A stretch of DNA of 64,000 nucleotides, taken from Planctomycetota bacterium (lineage in GTDB: Bacteria; Planctomycetota; UBA1135; JACQFD01). The position numbers and the translations under genes were made by a program. Below, in pieces: positions 1 to 9,825 of this stretch. The DNA lies in contig JACQFD010000022.1 in NCBI GenBank assembly GCA_016200225.1, positions 1-64,000 of the forward strand. Reading direction: 5' to 3'. The notes under the pieces are model-generated. The model worked only from the letters and a program-made list of their open reading frames with translations. It ran no database searches and had not been told where the DNA came from. The stretch's first letter is position 1. Every line of letters starts with the position of its first letter.

Positions 1-76
1 AATCATCGTCGGCGACGTCGGTTGTGGACAGGTCCTCTCGACTTCGGGCGGCGGCATGCTGACGATTCAGCCGTAA
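1..76 (+). CDS. C-terminal tail of an FG-GAP array protein (partial)
   Basis: Only the last 25 codons and the stop are present, because the gene begins before the window. The DNA is identical base for base to the 3' end of the next full gene (2457-2532), so this is the tail of another copy in the tandem array of secreted FG-GAP proteins. It ends with the same ...LTIQP C-terminus. The identity continues through the 3' flank and terminator to position 141, which points to a recent duplication or gene conversion. Confidence 0.9.
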   Translation, partial: IIVGDVGCGQVLSTSGGGMLTIQP

Positions 77-141
77 TTGTTTAAAAATCGCCGAAAAGCG
101 GCGATGGTTTATGAAACGGGCCCCACTTTCGGGGCCCGTTT
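1..141 (+). repeat. Direct repeat, copy identical to 2457-2597
   Basis: Positions 1-141 match 2457-2597 exactly. They cover the gene tail, a small hairpin and the terminator stem. After that the left copy has a 23-nt T-rich insert (142-164). Homology then resumes at 165-266 against 2598-2699, with only four substitutions in 102 bases and no gaps. The repeated unit therefore includes gene, terminator and upstream leader. Confidence 0.95.
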
Positions 142-145
142 TTTT
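114..145 (+). terminator. Rho-independent terminator after the partial first copy
   Basis: An 11-bp perfect stem (114-124 with 131-141) closes a 6-nt loop and runs into a T tract ending at 145. A smaller 6-bp hairpin (88-93 with 99-104) lies just upstream. Confidence 0.9.
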
Positions 146-164
146 ATTAATATTCTCCTCCTCA

Positions 165-266
165 AAGGGCCGGACAAGCAACGAAATTGACTCGGCGTCA
201 AGCGACATGGAGGGGAACCATTTCGTTTGATGGGTCGTCGCACGACGTTGCATGCTTATGGGCTCA
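165..266 (+). promoter_or_regulatory. Conserved leader upstream of array gene A
   Basis: This block is almost identical to 2598-2699, upstream of the second full copy (four substitutions in 102). Conservation of non-coding DNA between paralogs suggests promoter or leader function. It contains an inverted repeat (236-240 with 243-247) and a TTGACT hexamer at 187, but I could not assign a well-spaced -10 box, so the exact promoter is unknown. Shared ancestry alone could also explain the similarity. Confidence 0.4.
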
Positions 267-333
267 ATTTGGCGCAATCCGTATTCGCAGTTCACAAAAT
301 CCGAACTCCACTCAACTTCGCACTCCGACTCCC

Positions 334-2532
334 ATGAGAACCTTGATTAATAAAATTTTGTGGCTGCTTCCCGCGGCCGTGGGTGCATTTGGAACGTTAA
401 TATCCAGTGCGAATGGTCAATTTACAAATGTATCTTCCGGCACAATCCCAGCGCTCGGTCTTGCCACCGAAGCCTCCAAATTTGGCGACTGGGATTTGGA
501 CGGCGACCTTGACATGGTCTGGGCTAATGGCGGCGACTTCGGTAACCAGCAGAGCAAGATCATCCAGAATGGAACCGCCGGCGGCGCAGGGACTGGCGTC
601 TTTTATGACGTGACCACATCAATGTTCCTAAAGAATCCCACGACGGTTCTCATGAGCCAATCGTCACGAGACGTGCAGCCCGTCGACGTGGACAACGACG
701 GCGACCTCGACTTTTACATGTCGAACCATTCGATGCAGGCAAATCAATCGAATACATGGTTCATCAATCAGGGTCTCGCCCAGGGTGGCGTGCAGGGCAA
801 ATTCATGCTCGACATGAGCCGTTGGGTAGGAGTGGGCGTGGCAGGCTCTTCCGTGCCCGCGGCCCAAAAGATCTCGAGCGGTGATTTCGCCGGCGGATTC
901 GTCGACTGGAGCTGCCAGTGTGACTTTGCGGACGCGGACCTCGATGGCGACTGGGACCTTCTCCATACGTCCTATGGTCCCAATTTCGACGCAACTGTAA
1001 TGACACGAATGTATCTTAATGAAACCGGAACATCTGGATCGCTAACCAGTCTTGGTTTTTATAGAGAATACAACCCGTCGAATGCGGTTTCTAACAATCC
1101 GAGTCTCCCAGCGGGCAGTCAAGCCGGATTCGTTGAGGGCGTCCAGGTCGACAATACTACAAAAATAGACGGAACCGAGCACGACATTACAAATATGTCG
1201 ATCGACGCGGACTTCAGCGACATGGACGCCGACTTTGATAATGATATATTCGCAAATTCTCGCGACACGGTTTCCCATTTCTATTCCAACCGATTTGTTG
1301 AAAACGGTAATGGCCTTGGAAATGGTTCGACGACACGGCTTTATCGCGATGTGAGCGCATTGTGGGGTACAAACGGCCTGTCGACTGAGTCTGGCAACAA
1401 CTACGACGCAGACGTCAACGATATGGACAATGACGGCGACACGGACGGATATTTCCTTGGATACGACGGGAACACCGGCGACTCATGGCGTGTTAATAAT
1501 GGTACTGGATCGATGGGACCCGGATTGTCCGTGCCGAGCTCAAACAATGATGATAACGAAATCGACTGGGTTGACTGGGACAATGATAATGACCCCGATC
1601 CGTTTGTTTCCGCGTTCACCGGCTACGATCGACTTTACAGAAACATGTTCATCGAGTCTGGAAGCATTAACTTGAAGCTCTCCAGTACAGGAACCACCAA
1701 TGGAGCCCGCACGCTGGGCGCCGACGTTGGCGATTATGATAATGACGGCGACGCTGACATCATTTGTGCGGAAGATTCGGTGACCAACGAAGTCATGTTG
1801 CGAAATGATGGAACGGCAGACGCTTGGGCTCCTCGCGTTGTGGGCATTTCCCAAATTCCAAACGGAACGCCTTGGTCGCAGCCGCGTCGCATCGTCATTC
1901 GTGCGTATGACAACTCCAATCAGGAGCATTTCCTTCATGGCAGCGGAAAGCTCGAGTTTACAGTTGATGGAACGACACATACGATTCCGGCGAAATATGC
2001 AGGCGGCAACCTCTGGCTTGCGTGGCTCCCCGGATACTGGTGCGGCAATATTACATATGTTGCGAAAATTAAAGATCGGAAAGGTAATGAAGGCGCATCG
2101 GTGACGAAATCGGTAACGATTACGCCGGCTGGCTTCTCGACCTTCGGTTCTTCGATCCCCGGCTGTCATGGCGCGATGACGGTCGGCGTCGTCAACTGTC
2201 CGACGGTTAACAATTCCGAGTTTGCGATGACCTGCACAGGCGGTCCGCTCGACATGGTCACACAACTTTGTCTTGCGACGAACAGCCAGGGTACGGGTCT
2301 CGATGAATTCGGCGTCGGATTGCCGATCTGGGCCGACTTCTTCTTTGCAACGGACGCGTACGGTCTCGACGCTTTGAACGACGGAACAGGCAAACTCACC
2401 GCTTCCGCCGTAATTCCCAACAATCCGTTGCTCGCCGGCGCGATGTATTACTTCCAAATCATCGTCGGCGACGTCGGTTGTGGACAGGTCCTCTCGACTT
2501 CGGGCGGCGGCATGCTGACGATTCAGCCGTAA
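334..2532 (+). CDS. Secreted FG-GAP/VCBS repeat protein, array copy A
   Basis: This is a 732-residue exported protein. I chose the ATG at 334 because it starts a clean signal peptide (MRTLINKILWLLPAAVGAFG..., cleavage near residue 28). It gives the same length as copy B, whereas the upstream TTG at 187 would add an unlikely leader. About seven acidic loops of the DxDxDGDxD type are spread along the chain (for example DVDNDGDLD and DMDNDGDTD), typical of calcium-binding FG-GAP/VCBS beta-propeller blades. The C-terminal 120 or so residues form a separate Cys-containing module (PGCHG, NCPTVNNSEF, QLCLATNSQG) that ends in TIQP. No Shine-Dalgarno site is obvious. Its role is unknown; a surface adhesin, scaffold or ligand-binding role is inferred from the fold. 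Confidence 0.85.
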   Translation: MRTLINKILWLLPAAVGAFGTLISSANGQFTNVSSGTIPALGLATEASKFGDWDLDGDLDMVWANGGDFGNQQSKIIQNGTAGGAGTGVFYDVTTSMFLKNPTTVLMSQSSRDVQPVDVDNDGDLDFYMSNHSMQANQSNTWFINQGLAQGGVQGKFMLDMSRWVGVGVAGSSVPAAQKISSGDFAGGFVDWSCQCDFADADLDGDWDLLHTSYGPNFDATVMTRMYLNETGTSGSLTSLGFYREYNPSNAVSNNPSLPAGSQAGFVEGVQVDNTTKIDGTEHDITNMSIDADFSDMDADFDNDIFANSRDTVSHFYSNRFVENGNGLGNGSTTRLYRDVSALWGTNGLSTESGNNYDADVNDMDNDGDTDGYFLGYDGNTGDSWRVNNGTGSMGPGLSVPSSNNDDNEIDWVDWDNDNDPDPFVSAFTGYDRLYRNMFIESGSINLKLSSTGTTNGARTLGADVGDYDNDGDADIICAEDSVTNEVMLRNDGTADAWAPRVVGISQIPNGTPWSQPRRIVIRAYDNSNQEHFLHGSGKLEFTVDGTTHTIPAKYAGGNLWLAWLPGYWCGNITYVAKIKDRKGNEGASVTKSVTITPAGFSTFGSSIPGCHGAMTVGVVNCPTVNNSEFAMTCTGGPLDMVTQLCLATNSQGTGLDEFGVGLPIWADFFFATDAYGLDALNDGTGKLTASAVIPNNPLLAGAMYYFQIIVGDVGCGQVLSTSGGGMLTIQP

Positions 2533-2569
2533 TTGTTTAAAAATCGCCGAAAAGCGGCGATGGTTTATG

Positions 2570-2597
2570 AAACGGGCCCCACTTTCGGGGCCCGTTT
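2570..2597 (+). terminator. Terminator stem after array gene A, weakened T tract
   Basis: This is the same 11-bp GC-rich stem as at 114-141, but here the run of T is cut to TTT before the leader of the next copy starts. Read-through from gene A into gene B is therefore more likely than after the first copy. Confidence 0.6.
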
Positions 2598-2766
2598 AAG
2601 GGCCGGGCAAGCAACGAAATTGACTCGGCGTCAAGCGACATAGAGGGGAACCTTTTCGTTTGATGGGTCGTCGCACGACGTTGTATGCTTATGGGCTCAT
2701 TTCGGCCCATTCCCGAATCACAGCCCACCGAACCCGGACTCCACCTAACTTCGCCCTCCGACTCTC

Positions 2767-4965
2767 ATGAGAACTTTGATTAACAAAAATTTGTGGCTGC
2801 TTCCCGCGGCCGTGGGTGCATTTGGAACGTTAACATCCAATGCGAATTGTCAATTTACAAATGTGTCTTCCACCACAATTCCGGCGCTCAACGAGGCCAC
2901 GGAGGCCGCCAAGTTTGGCGACTTCGATCTCGACGGCGATCTCGACATGGTTTGGGCGAATGGTGGCGACGCAGGGAACCAGTTGAGCCGACTCTTACGC
3001 AATGGGAACGGATCGGGAGGTGGAACCGGGACATTTGCCGATCTCACGTCGACGAACTTCCTGAAGAACACAACAACGGTTGTGATGAACCAGTCTTCGC
3101 GCGACGTCCAATTGGTGGATATCGATAACGATGGCGACTTCGATTTTTATATGTCGAACCATTCGATGTCGTCCAACCAATCGAATACATGGTTTATTAA
3201 CCAGGGAATGGCGCAGGGTGGAACCAAGGGCAAATTCATTCTTGATATGAGCCGATGGGTCGGGCTTGGGGTCGCCGGTTCATCCGTTCCCGCGGCGCAA
3301 AAGATTACAAGCGGTGATTTTTCGGGCGGATTTGTGGATTGGAGCTGTCAATGCGATTTCGCCGACGTCGATCTTGACGGCGACTGGGATCTGCTTCACA
3401 CGTCGTACGGTCCGAACTTCGACGCGACGGTCATGACGCGTCTTTATCTAAACCAAACGGGCACGTCCGGTTCATTAACAACGCTCGGTTTCTTCCAAGA
3501 ATACAATCCGTCGAATGCGGTTTCGAATAATCCTAGTTTGCCCGCGGGCAGCCAGGCCGGCTTCGTCGAAGGCGTCCAAGTGGATAATACTGCAAAAGTC
3601 GACGGAACCGAACATGATATTACAAATATGTCGCTCGACGCGGACTTCAGCGACATGGACGCCGACTTTGATAATGATATTTTCGCGAATTCCCGCGACA
3701 CCGTTTCACACTTCTATTCGAACCGATTTGTAGAAAATGGAAACGGTTTGGGCAATGGTTCGACAACCCGTTTGTATCGCGACGTGAGCACTCTGTGGGG
3801 CACGAACGGTCTCTCAAGTGAATTTGGTAGTAACTACGACGCCGACGTCAATGACATGGACAATGACGGCGACACAGACGGATATTTCCTCGGATACAGC
3901 GGCGGAACGAGCGACGCGTGGCGCGTCAACAACGGCACGGGCGCGATGGGACCTGGCTTGGTCGTGCCGAGTTCGAGCAACGACGACAACGAAATCGATT
4001 GGGTCGACTATGACAATGATAACGATCCCGATCCGTTCGTCTCCGCGTTCAGCGGTTCCGATAGACTTTACAAAAATATGTTTATCGAGTCGGGCAGCAT
4101 TAACTTAACGCTCTCCAGCACGGGCACCACCAATGGAACCCGGACGCTCGGCGCCGACGTCGGCGACTACGATAACGACGGCGACGGCGACATCATTTGC
4201 GCGGAAGACGGAACCACCAACGAAGTGATGTTGCGAAACAACGGAACGGCCGACGCATGGGCTCCCCGCGTTGTTGGCATTTCACAAATCCCGAACGGCG
4301 TTCCTTCCTCACAGCCGCGCCGCGTCGTCGCGCGCGCCTATGACAATGCGAATCAGGAGCATTTCATTCACGGCAGCGGAACGCTTGAATTTACAGTTGA
4401 CGGCGTGACGCATGTCATCCCGGCAAAATACGCCGGCGGCAATCTTTGGCTTGCGTGGATGCCCGGATACTGGTGCGGCAACATTTCTTACAAAATGAAA
4501 GTTAAGGATCGCAAAGGTAATGAAGGGACGTCCGCGACCAAGAACGTAACGATTACGCCCGCTGGATTCTCGACATTTGGTTTTTCGATTCCGGGCTGCC
4601 ACGGCGCGATGACGCTGGGCGTCGTCAACTGCCCGACCGTTAACAATTCCGAGTTTGCAATGACCTGTACGGGCGGACCGCTCGACATGACGACGCAACT
4701 TTGCCTTGCTACAAATAGCCAGGGAACGGGCATCGATGAATTCGGCGTTGGTTTGCCGATCTGGGCCGACTTCTTCTTTGCAACAGATGCGTATGGTCTC
4801 GACGCGACGAACGACGGAACGGGAAAGATGACGGCAGTCGCTTCGATTCCAAATAATCCGCTGCTCGCCGGAGTTAGCTATTATTTCCAAATCATCGTCG
4901 GCGACGTCGGTTGCGGACAATTGTTATCGACATCCGGCGGCGGAACTCTAACGATTCAGCCGTAA
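2767..4965 (+). CDS. Secreted FG-GAP/VCBS repeat protein, array copy B
   Basis: This 732-residue paralog of copy A has the same length and domain order: signal peptide, seven acidic FG-GAP-type loops and the Cys-containing C-terminal module ending in TIQP. Most residues match copy A by eye, while many synonymous positions differ. The protein therefore seems to be under purifying selection while the DNA has drifted, with this copy using more G- or C-ending codons. The shared upstream block and terminator show that the whole transcription unit was duplicated. The function is unknown beyond being an exported, probably calcium-binding, repeat protein. Confidence 0.85.
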   Translation: MRTLINKNLWLLPAAVGAFGTLTSNANCQFTNVSSTTIPALNEATEAAKFGDFDLDGDLDMVWANGGDAGNQLSRLLRNGNGSGGGTGTFADLTSTNFLKNTTTVVMNQSSRDVQLVDIDNDGDFDFYMSNHSMSSNQSNTWFINQGMAQGGTKGKFILDMSRWVGLGVAGSSVPAAQKITSGDFSGGFVDWSCQCDFADVDLDGDWDLLHTSYGPNFDATVMTRLYLNQTGTSGSLTTLGFFQEYNPSNAVSNNPSLPAGSQAGFVEGVQVDNTAKVDGTEHDITNMSLDADFSDMDADFDNDIFANSRDTVSHFYSNRFVENGNGLGNGSTTRLYRDVSTLWGTNGLSSEFGSNYDADVNDMDNDGDTDGYFLGYSGGTSDAWRVNNGTGAMGPGLVVPSSSNDDNEIDWVDYDNDNDPDPFVSAFSGSDRLYKNMFIESGSINLTLSSTGTTNGTRTLGADVGDYDNDGDGDIICAEDGTTNEVMLRNNGTADAWAPRVVGISQIPNGVPSSQPRRVVARAYDNANQEHFIHGSGTLEFTVDGVTHVIPAKYAGGNLWLAWMPGYWCGNISYKMKVKDRKGNEGTSATKNVTITPAGFSTFGFSIPGCHGAMTLGVVNCPTVNNSEFAMTCTGGPLDMTTQLCLATNSQGTGIDEFGVGLPIWADFFFATDAYGLDATNDGTGKMTAVASIPNNPLLAGVSYYFQIIVGDVGCGQLLSTSGGGTLTIQP

Positions 4966-5002
4966 ATCTCGTTGAATCGCCGGTCGACGGCGAAATTTAT
5001 AG

Positions 5003-5033
5003 AAACGGGCTCCTTGCGGGGCCCGTTTTTTTT
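5003..5033 (+). terminator. Rho-independent terminator after array gene B
   Basis: An 11-bp stem (5003-5013 with 5018-5028, one G-T pair) with a 4-nt loop is followed by eight T's. The stem is the diverged homolog of the terminators at 114 and 2570. Confidence 0.9.
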
Positions 5034-5209
5034 CAATCACACTTCCTCATTAGCTGATCTCAACATGGTTCGAGCGAATCGGAGCTGCACGGGACGGAAT
5101 ATTGACAATTCCGCCGTGAAAGCGCGCGGAGTTCACTCAGATCATAAAGTTACGCGCGTCCTTTCACGATTCGGCGCGCGACTGACCAAGCCCCCCTTCA
5201 CAGAAGCGA

Positions 5210-5238
5210 TTGACCAAAGCGCCTTCGTGGTAAATGAT
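5210..5238 (+). promoter_or_regulatory. Candidate sigma70-type promoter for array gene C
   Basis: A TTGACC box (5210-5215, five of six consensus) is followed after 17 bp by AATGAT (5233-5238, four of six). This would place the transcript start near 5245, about 30 nt before the ATG at 5277. It is supported by spacing and position only. Confidence 0.35.
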
Positions 5239-5276
5239 TGATTGCTCCGCAACATGCATGACAACGAGTTAGCGCA

Positions 5277-7466
5277 ATGAAATTCACACGAAATACCGGC
5301 TCCCTAGCGCGATTTGCGATGGAGTACATCTTGGGCGGCGCGCTCGTGTGCATTTCCGCACCGGTTGGAAATTCACAGCAATTTCAGGATGTCTCGAGCA
5401 CGCAATTAGTCAATCTCGCGGGATATACCGAGGCGGCGCGATTCGCCGATCTCGACCTCGACGGAGATCTGGATCTGTTATTTGCAAACGGCGGCGACAT
5501 CGGAAACCAATCGAGCAGGGTGTTAACAAATCAGGGCGGCGCGCAGGGAGGCACGATGGGATTTTATTTAGATTCCACGGCGACCAGCATCCCGGGACTC
5601 GTCACGCAATCGTCGAGGGATGTACAGGCCATGGATATCGATAATGACGGGGATCTGGATTTGTGCTTTTCGAACCATTCGACAATTAGTAATCAATCGA
5701 ACACGTGGTTCGTCAATCAGGGCGGCGCGCAGGGAGGCACGGCTGGCGTTTTTGTAATGGATATGTCAAGATATACAAATATTGCCGGCACGGGATCGTC
5801 CGTGCCGTCGGCTCAGAAAATAACTTCAGGCGCATTCGCGGGCGGATTTATCGATTGGTCGGCGCAATGCGATTTCGCCGACGTCGATCTCGACGGCGAC
5901 ATGGATTTATTACAAACTTCGTACGGCGCAACCTTCAGCGGAAATGTCATGTCCCGTTTGTTTCTGAACGGAAGCGGCGGTCCGATCGGATATTTTAAAG
6001 AATACAATCCTTCGGGCGCCGTATCGGCCAACCCGAATCTCGCATCGGGCAGCGCGGCCGGATGGGCGGAGGGAACCCAAAGTAACAATACGTTGGATAC
6101 GCTCGGCATCAGCCACGACATTACCAATACGGCGCTCGACGCGGATTTTTCCGATCTCGACGGGGATTTCGACAACGATATGCAAATGTCGTCGCGGGAC
6201 ACTCAAAATCGGATGTATCAAAATCGTTTTTTCGAAAACGGCGGCTCCACCGGGTCGGGCAGCCAGCGACTTTATCGAGATCTTACAAATACGTGGATGA
6301 CGAGTTCGGCTGGATTGCCGCAATCCGGATTTAATTATGATGCCGAACCGCATGACGTCGATCAGGACGGCGACGTCGATACGTATTTCTTAAATTATAC
6401 GGGCCTTTATCAGGATCGAATCGGAATCAACGACGGCACGGGAAAACAAACGACGTGGATCGTCGTTCCGAATTCCACAAATGACGATCAGGAAATCGAC
6501 TGGCACGACCTCGATCACGACGGCGACATCGATCCGTTCGTGAGCGCGGCCGGCGGCGTGAATCGTTATTATCAAAATCTTCTCGTCGAAAACGGCGGTT
6601 TCGCGCTCTCCGAGGTTTCGCCCGCGCCCGTCGCGTCCCTGCACTCTCTCGCGGCCGACGTTGGCGATATTGATAATGATGGCGACGTGGATATTGTTTT
6701 TGCCGAAGACAAAGATTTCGACGAAGTTTTGCTATTAAATACTCTGAATTCGCCCGATCCGATCGCGCCGACGATCACCAATATTCAACAACTCGCGAAC
6801 GGAACGCCGTCCTCGACTCCCCGCCGGATCGTGGCGCGGGCTTTTGATAATATAAATCTGGAATACTTTAAGAACGCCTCCGCTTCGTTGAATTTTAGCG
6901 TTAATGGAGACGCGCATTCGGTGGCGGCCCAATACGCGGGCGGCAATCTGTTTCGCGCGATGATCCCTGGCTACTGGTGCGGATCGATTACCTATTCGCT
7001 CGCGATCGCGGATCGCGTCGGCAACGCCGGAGTTTCGCCGTCGAAATCGTTTACAGTTTCGAACGCCGGCTTTACGACATTTGGCGCCGAGACTCCCGGC
7101 TGTCACGGGCCGATAACCATTGGCACAAATTCCTGCCCGACCGTCAACAATTCTGAATTCGTCATGAGTTGCACCGGCGCGCCGCCGACGACGATTCAAT
7201 TGTGCTTAGTTACGAATAGCCAGGGATTGGGATACGACGAGTTTAATATTGGAGTCGCCATCTGGGCGGGTGTCGCGGCCGCGACGGAAATCTTTGTATT
7301 CGATGCGCCCGTCGACGGTCTCGGAAAAGCGCTAGTTCCCGCGATCATTCCTAATAATCCCGCGCTGGCCGGTTCGAATTATTATTTTCAATTCATATTT
7401 GCCGATTTTTCGTGCGCGAATACGTTCTCGGGTTCCGGCGGAGGTCATTTAACAATTCAGCCTTGA
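5277..7466 (+). CDS. Secreted FG-GAP/VCBS repeat protein, array copy C
   Basis: This 729-residue protein is collinear with copies A and B but clearly diverged from them. It has an N-terminal hydrophobic export signal within the first 35 residues and a series of acidic loops (DLDLDGDLD, DIDNDGDLD, DVDLDGDMD, DVDQDGDVD, DLDHDGDID). The same C-terminal module follows (PGCHG, CPTVNNSEF, LCLVTNSQG, final TIQP). The NQGGAQGGT motif occurs twice in the propeller part. Its role is unknown, but retention of the end module suggests a shared localisation or assembly route. Confidence 0.83.
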   Translation: MKFTRNTGSLARFAMEYILGGALVCISAPVGNSQQFQDVSSTQLVNLAGYTEAARFADLDLDGDLDLLFANGGDIGNQSSRVLTNQGGAQGGTMGFYLDSTATSIPGLVTQSSRDVQAMDIDNDGDLDLCFSNHSTISNQSNTWFVNQGGAQGGTAGVFVMDMSRYTNIAGTGSSVPSAQKITSGAFAGGFIDWSAQCDFADVDLDGDMDLLQTSYGATFSGNVMSRLFLNGSGGPIGYFKEYNPSGAVSANPNLASGSAAGWAEGTQSNNTLDTLGISHDITNTALDADFSDLDGDFDNDMQMSSRDTQNRMYQNRFFENGGSTGSGSQRLYRDLTNTWMTSSAGLPQSGFNYDAEPHDVDQDGDVDTYFLNYTGLYQDRIGINDGTGKQTTWIVVPNSTNDDQEIDWHDLDHDGDIDPFVSAAGGVNRYYQNLLVENGGFALSEVSPAPVASLHSLAADVGDIDNDGDVDIVFAEDKDFDEVLLLNTLNSPDPIAPTITNIQQLANGTPSSTPRRIVARAFDNINLEYFKNASASLNFSVNGDAHSVAAQYAGGNLFRAMIPGYWCGSITYSLAIADRVGNAGVSPSKSFTVSNAGFTTFGAETPGCHGPITIGTNSCPTVNNSEFVMSCTGAPPTTIQLCLVTNSQGLGYDEFNIGVAIWAGVAAATEIFVFDAPVDGLGKALVPAIIPNNPALAGSNYYFQFIFADFSCANTFSGSGGGHLTIQP

Positions 7467-7605
7467 TTGTTCCGGGCGGACCATTCGTCCCTCGCGGCGG
7501 CGCTTTCCCGAGTTCCTTGGCCAAACTTCACTTCTTGGTGCATCCTCAATTACGAGCCGCACTCGCGGAACCTGTTCCGTCGGGTTGCGGCCTTGGACCT
7601 GCAAC

Positions 7606-9822
7606 GTGAGACTTAACAATCTTTCAGCGGCTTTTTTCGCGAGCGTCGCAGCGGGCGGCGTCGCGTTTTCGCAAGACCTCCAACCCGGGGCGAACTTCGC
7701 ACCAAAGCCGGGTTCGATTCCACAATCGACGTCGTACGCGGAAGCATCGCATTTCGCGGACTTCGATATGGACGGCGATCTCGACGCTTTTCTGACGCAG
7801 GGCGGGGCGTTTAGCGCGCTTCAGTCGCGACTTTGGTTTAACAACGCGTCAACGGCCGGCGGAAACTTCGTTTTCTCGGACGTCACCGGGTCGAAGTTGC
7901 CAGCGCTCCTTGCCGAATCGGTGCATGTTGAGTCGGCCGACGTGGATCGCGACGGCGATCTCGATTTGATGCTTGTCAATACGACACAATTTTTCACGCA
8001 ATCGAACATCTGGCTCATCAACCAGGGCGGCGCGCAGGGCGGGACCGCGGGAGTTTTCTTCATTGATACGTCGCGTTGGAACGGACTCGGGGGCGCGGGT
8101 TCGTCGATTCCCAGCTCGCTTCTTATTAGTAGTGGAACGTTTTCGGGCGGATTCGCGGACTGGAGCAATGCGTGCGATTTCGCCGACGTCGATCTCGACG
8201 GCGACATGGATTATTTACAAACGTCGGCCGGACCGAATTACTCTGGAGCCGTCATGTCGCGATTGTTTATGAACAACGGCGCGGGCATTTTCGCCGAATA
8301 CAACCCTTCGGGCACCGTGAGCGGATCATTAGCTTTGGCGGCGGGCAGCCAGGCGGGCTGGTGCGAAGGAAGCCAGCTCGACAACACGGCGTCGACGAAC
8401 GGCGGAAATCATGATATTACCAATGTTGCTTTCGACGCGGATTTCGCGGACGTCGACAACGACTTCGACGTCGATTTGTTGATTAATAATCGAACCGGCC
8501 AATCGCGAATGTATCAAAACCGATTCGTCGACAATAATTACTCGGCCGGCTCCGAGGGGATGGGCACGCGGTTGTTTCGCGACGTCACCGGCAGCGCGCT
8601 GGCGACGGCGCAGAGCGGCGGCCAATGCATGGATTTCGCGTTCGGCGACATCGATCTCGACGACGACGTCGACATGTGGGCCGTATCGTACGCGTCGCTG
8701 CAGGATCGTATTCTAAGCAATAACGGCTCCGGCATTTTCAGTAGTATCGGCGCGCCGCTCGGCGATCCGAGCGCGGACGAAAACCAAGCGGACTTCGTCG
8801 ATTACGACGGCGACGGCGATCTCGATGTCGCGCTCGCGAATTTCGACGGCATTAATTATATTTACAAAAATACCGCCGCGCAGGGCGGCTCGACGTCAAC
8901 GGCCTCGTCATTTTTATTACGAACATCCGTGCTGGGCACCGAACCTGAAATGAACTCGCCGGGAACGAACGCCGATACGTGGCTTTCGGTTTCCGTCGGC
9001 GATCTTGATAATGATAATGATGCGGATCTGTTATTTAGTCACGACGGTTCGGCGACGAATGCCGGAATTTGGACGAATACGCTCGGCGTTGCCGACGCCG
9101 TCGCGCCGCGCATTCCGCGCGTCGGGTTGCTGAGCGGATCGTCCGTCGCGGGATCGACGCCGCACGTCGTCGCGGCGCAAGTTTATGAAAACGATTCGAC
9201 CGAACGCTTCCGCGAATCGACAGCCAGCGTTAAATATACAATTGATGGCGGTCCGGTGCACACGTCGTCCGCGGCCTGGGCCGGCGGCAACATTTTTCGA
9301 GGTCAGGTTCCCGGATATTGGTTCGGCAGCATCGATTATTGGTTTGAAGTCCGCGATCGAGCGGGCAACACCGGCGCTTCAGCGCATCATAATATTCAGG
9401 TCGCGAGCAACGGACTTTCGAATTCCGGATACTCCACGCCCGGGTGCAACGGATTTCAACATATTTCGGCGAATTCCGCCGCCACGCCCGGGAACGGCGA
9501 ATTCGAAATTCATGTTACAAATTGTCCGCCGAATTCGATGAATTTACTGATCGTCTCGAGCATCGGCGCGCCGCTGGGCATCGATTTTCAACTCGGCCTC
9601 TGGGTTTACGTGGATCTCGGCGCGCCGGAGATTCTTTTGTATGATGAACCGAGCCTCGCGAACGGACTTGGAATCGCCGCCATTCCGCTCCCGTCGTCGT
9701 ACTCCGCAATTGTTGGAAGCACATACCACGCGCAGTCGTTTTCATACTGGGGCAACGCTTGCAATCCGAGTCCGCTCAGTTTGAGCACGTCCGAAGCATT
9801 GGATATAACGCTCGTTCCCTGA
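7606..9822 (+). CDS. Secreted FG-GAP/VCBS repeat protein, array copy D
   Basis: This 738-residue protein is the most diverged full copy of the array. I prefer the GTG at 7606 because it opens a compact signal peptide ending in AFSQ; an in-frame TTG at 7585 is the alternative. FG-GAP-type loops include DMDGDLD, DVDRDGDLD, DVDLDGDMD and DYDGDGDLD. The C-terminal module is looser here: only part of the Cys pattern is kept and the chain ends in ITLVP instead of TIQP. Its stop lies just 3 nt from the stop of the convergent gene. Confidence 0.8.
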   Translation: MRLNNLSAAFFASVAAGGVAFSQDLQPGANFAPKPGSIPQSTSYAEASHFADFDMDGDLDAFLTQGGAFSALQSRLWFNNASTAGGNFVFSDVTGSKLPALLAESVHVESADVDRDGDLDLMLVNTTQFFTQSNIWLINQGGAQGGTAGVFFIDTSRWNGLGGAGSSIPSSLLISSGTFSGGFADWSNACDFADVDLDGDMDYLQTSAGPNYSGAVMSRLFMNNGAGIFAEYNPSGTVSGSLALAAGSQAGWCEGSQLDNTASTNGGNHDITNVAFDADFADVDNDFDVDLLINNRTGQSRMYQNRFVDNNYSAGSEGMGTRLFRDVTGSALATAQSGGQCMDFAFGDIDLDDDVDMWAVSYASLQDRILSNNGSGIFSSIGAPLGDPSADENQADFVDYDGDGDLDVALANFDGINYIYKNTAAQGGSTSTASSFLLRTSVLGTEPEMNSPGTNADTWLSVSVGDLDNDNDADLLFSHDGSATNAGIWTNTLGVADAVAPRIPRVGLLSGSSVAGSTPHVVAAQVYENDSTERFRESTASVKYTIDGGPVHTSSAAWAGGNIFRGQVPGYWFGSIDYWFEVRDRAGNTGASAHHNIQVASNGLSNSGYSTPGCNGFQHISANSAATPGNGEFEIHVTNCPPNSMNLLIVSSIGAPLGIDFQLGLWVYVDLGAPEILLYDEPSLANGLGIAAIPLPSSYSAIVGSTYHAQSFSYWGNACNPSPLSLSTSEALDITLVP

Positions 9823-9825
9823 TTA

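Larger units (their letters stand above)
4966..5276. other. 311-bp intergenic region between array copies B and C
   Basis: It contains a strong terminator (5003-5033) and a possible promoter (5210-5238) for copy C. An open frame of 89 codons runs through both of these elements and has no protein character, so it is not annotated. The leader block seen before copies A and B is not recognisable here. Confidence 0.6.

Noticed and set aside
187..333. TTG-initiated extension of array gene A
   Set aside because: The 49 extra residues precede a clear signal peptide and copy B has no such extension; the DNA is the conserved leader block.
1540..2457. 305-codon minus-strand frame inside array gene A
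   Set aside because: It is an antisense shadow of the acidic FG-GAP repeats; similar frames lie opposite copies B and C because the repeats recur.
4972..5241. 89-codon open frame between array copies B and C
   Set aside because: It runs through a strong terminator and a candidate promoter and has no signal, motif or relative in the window.
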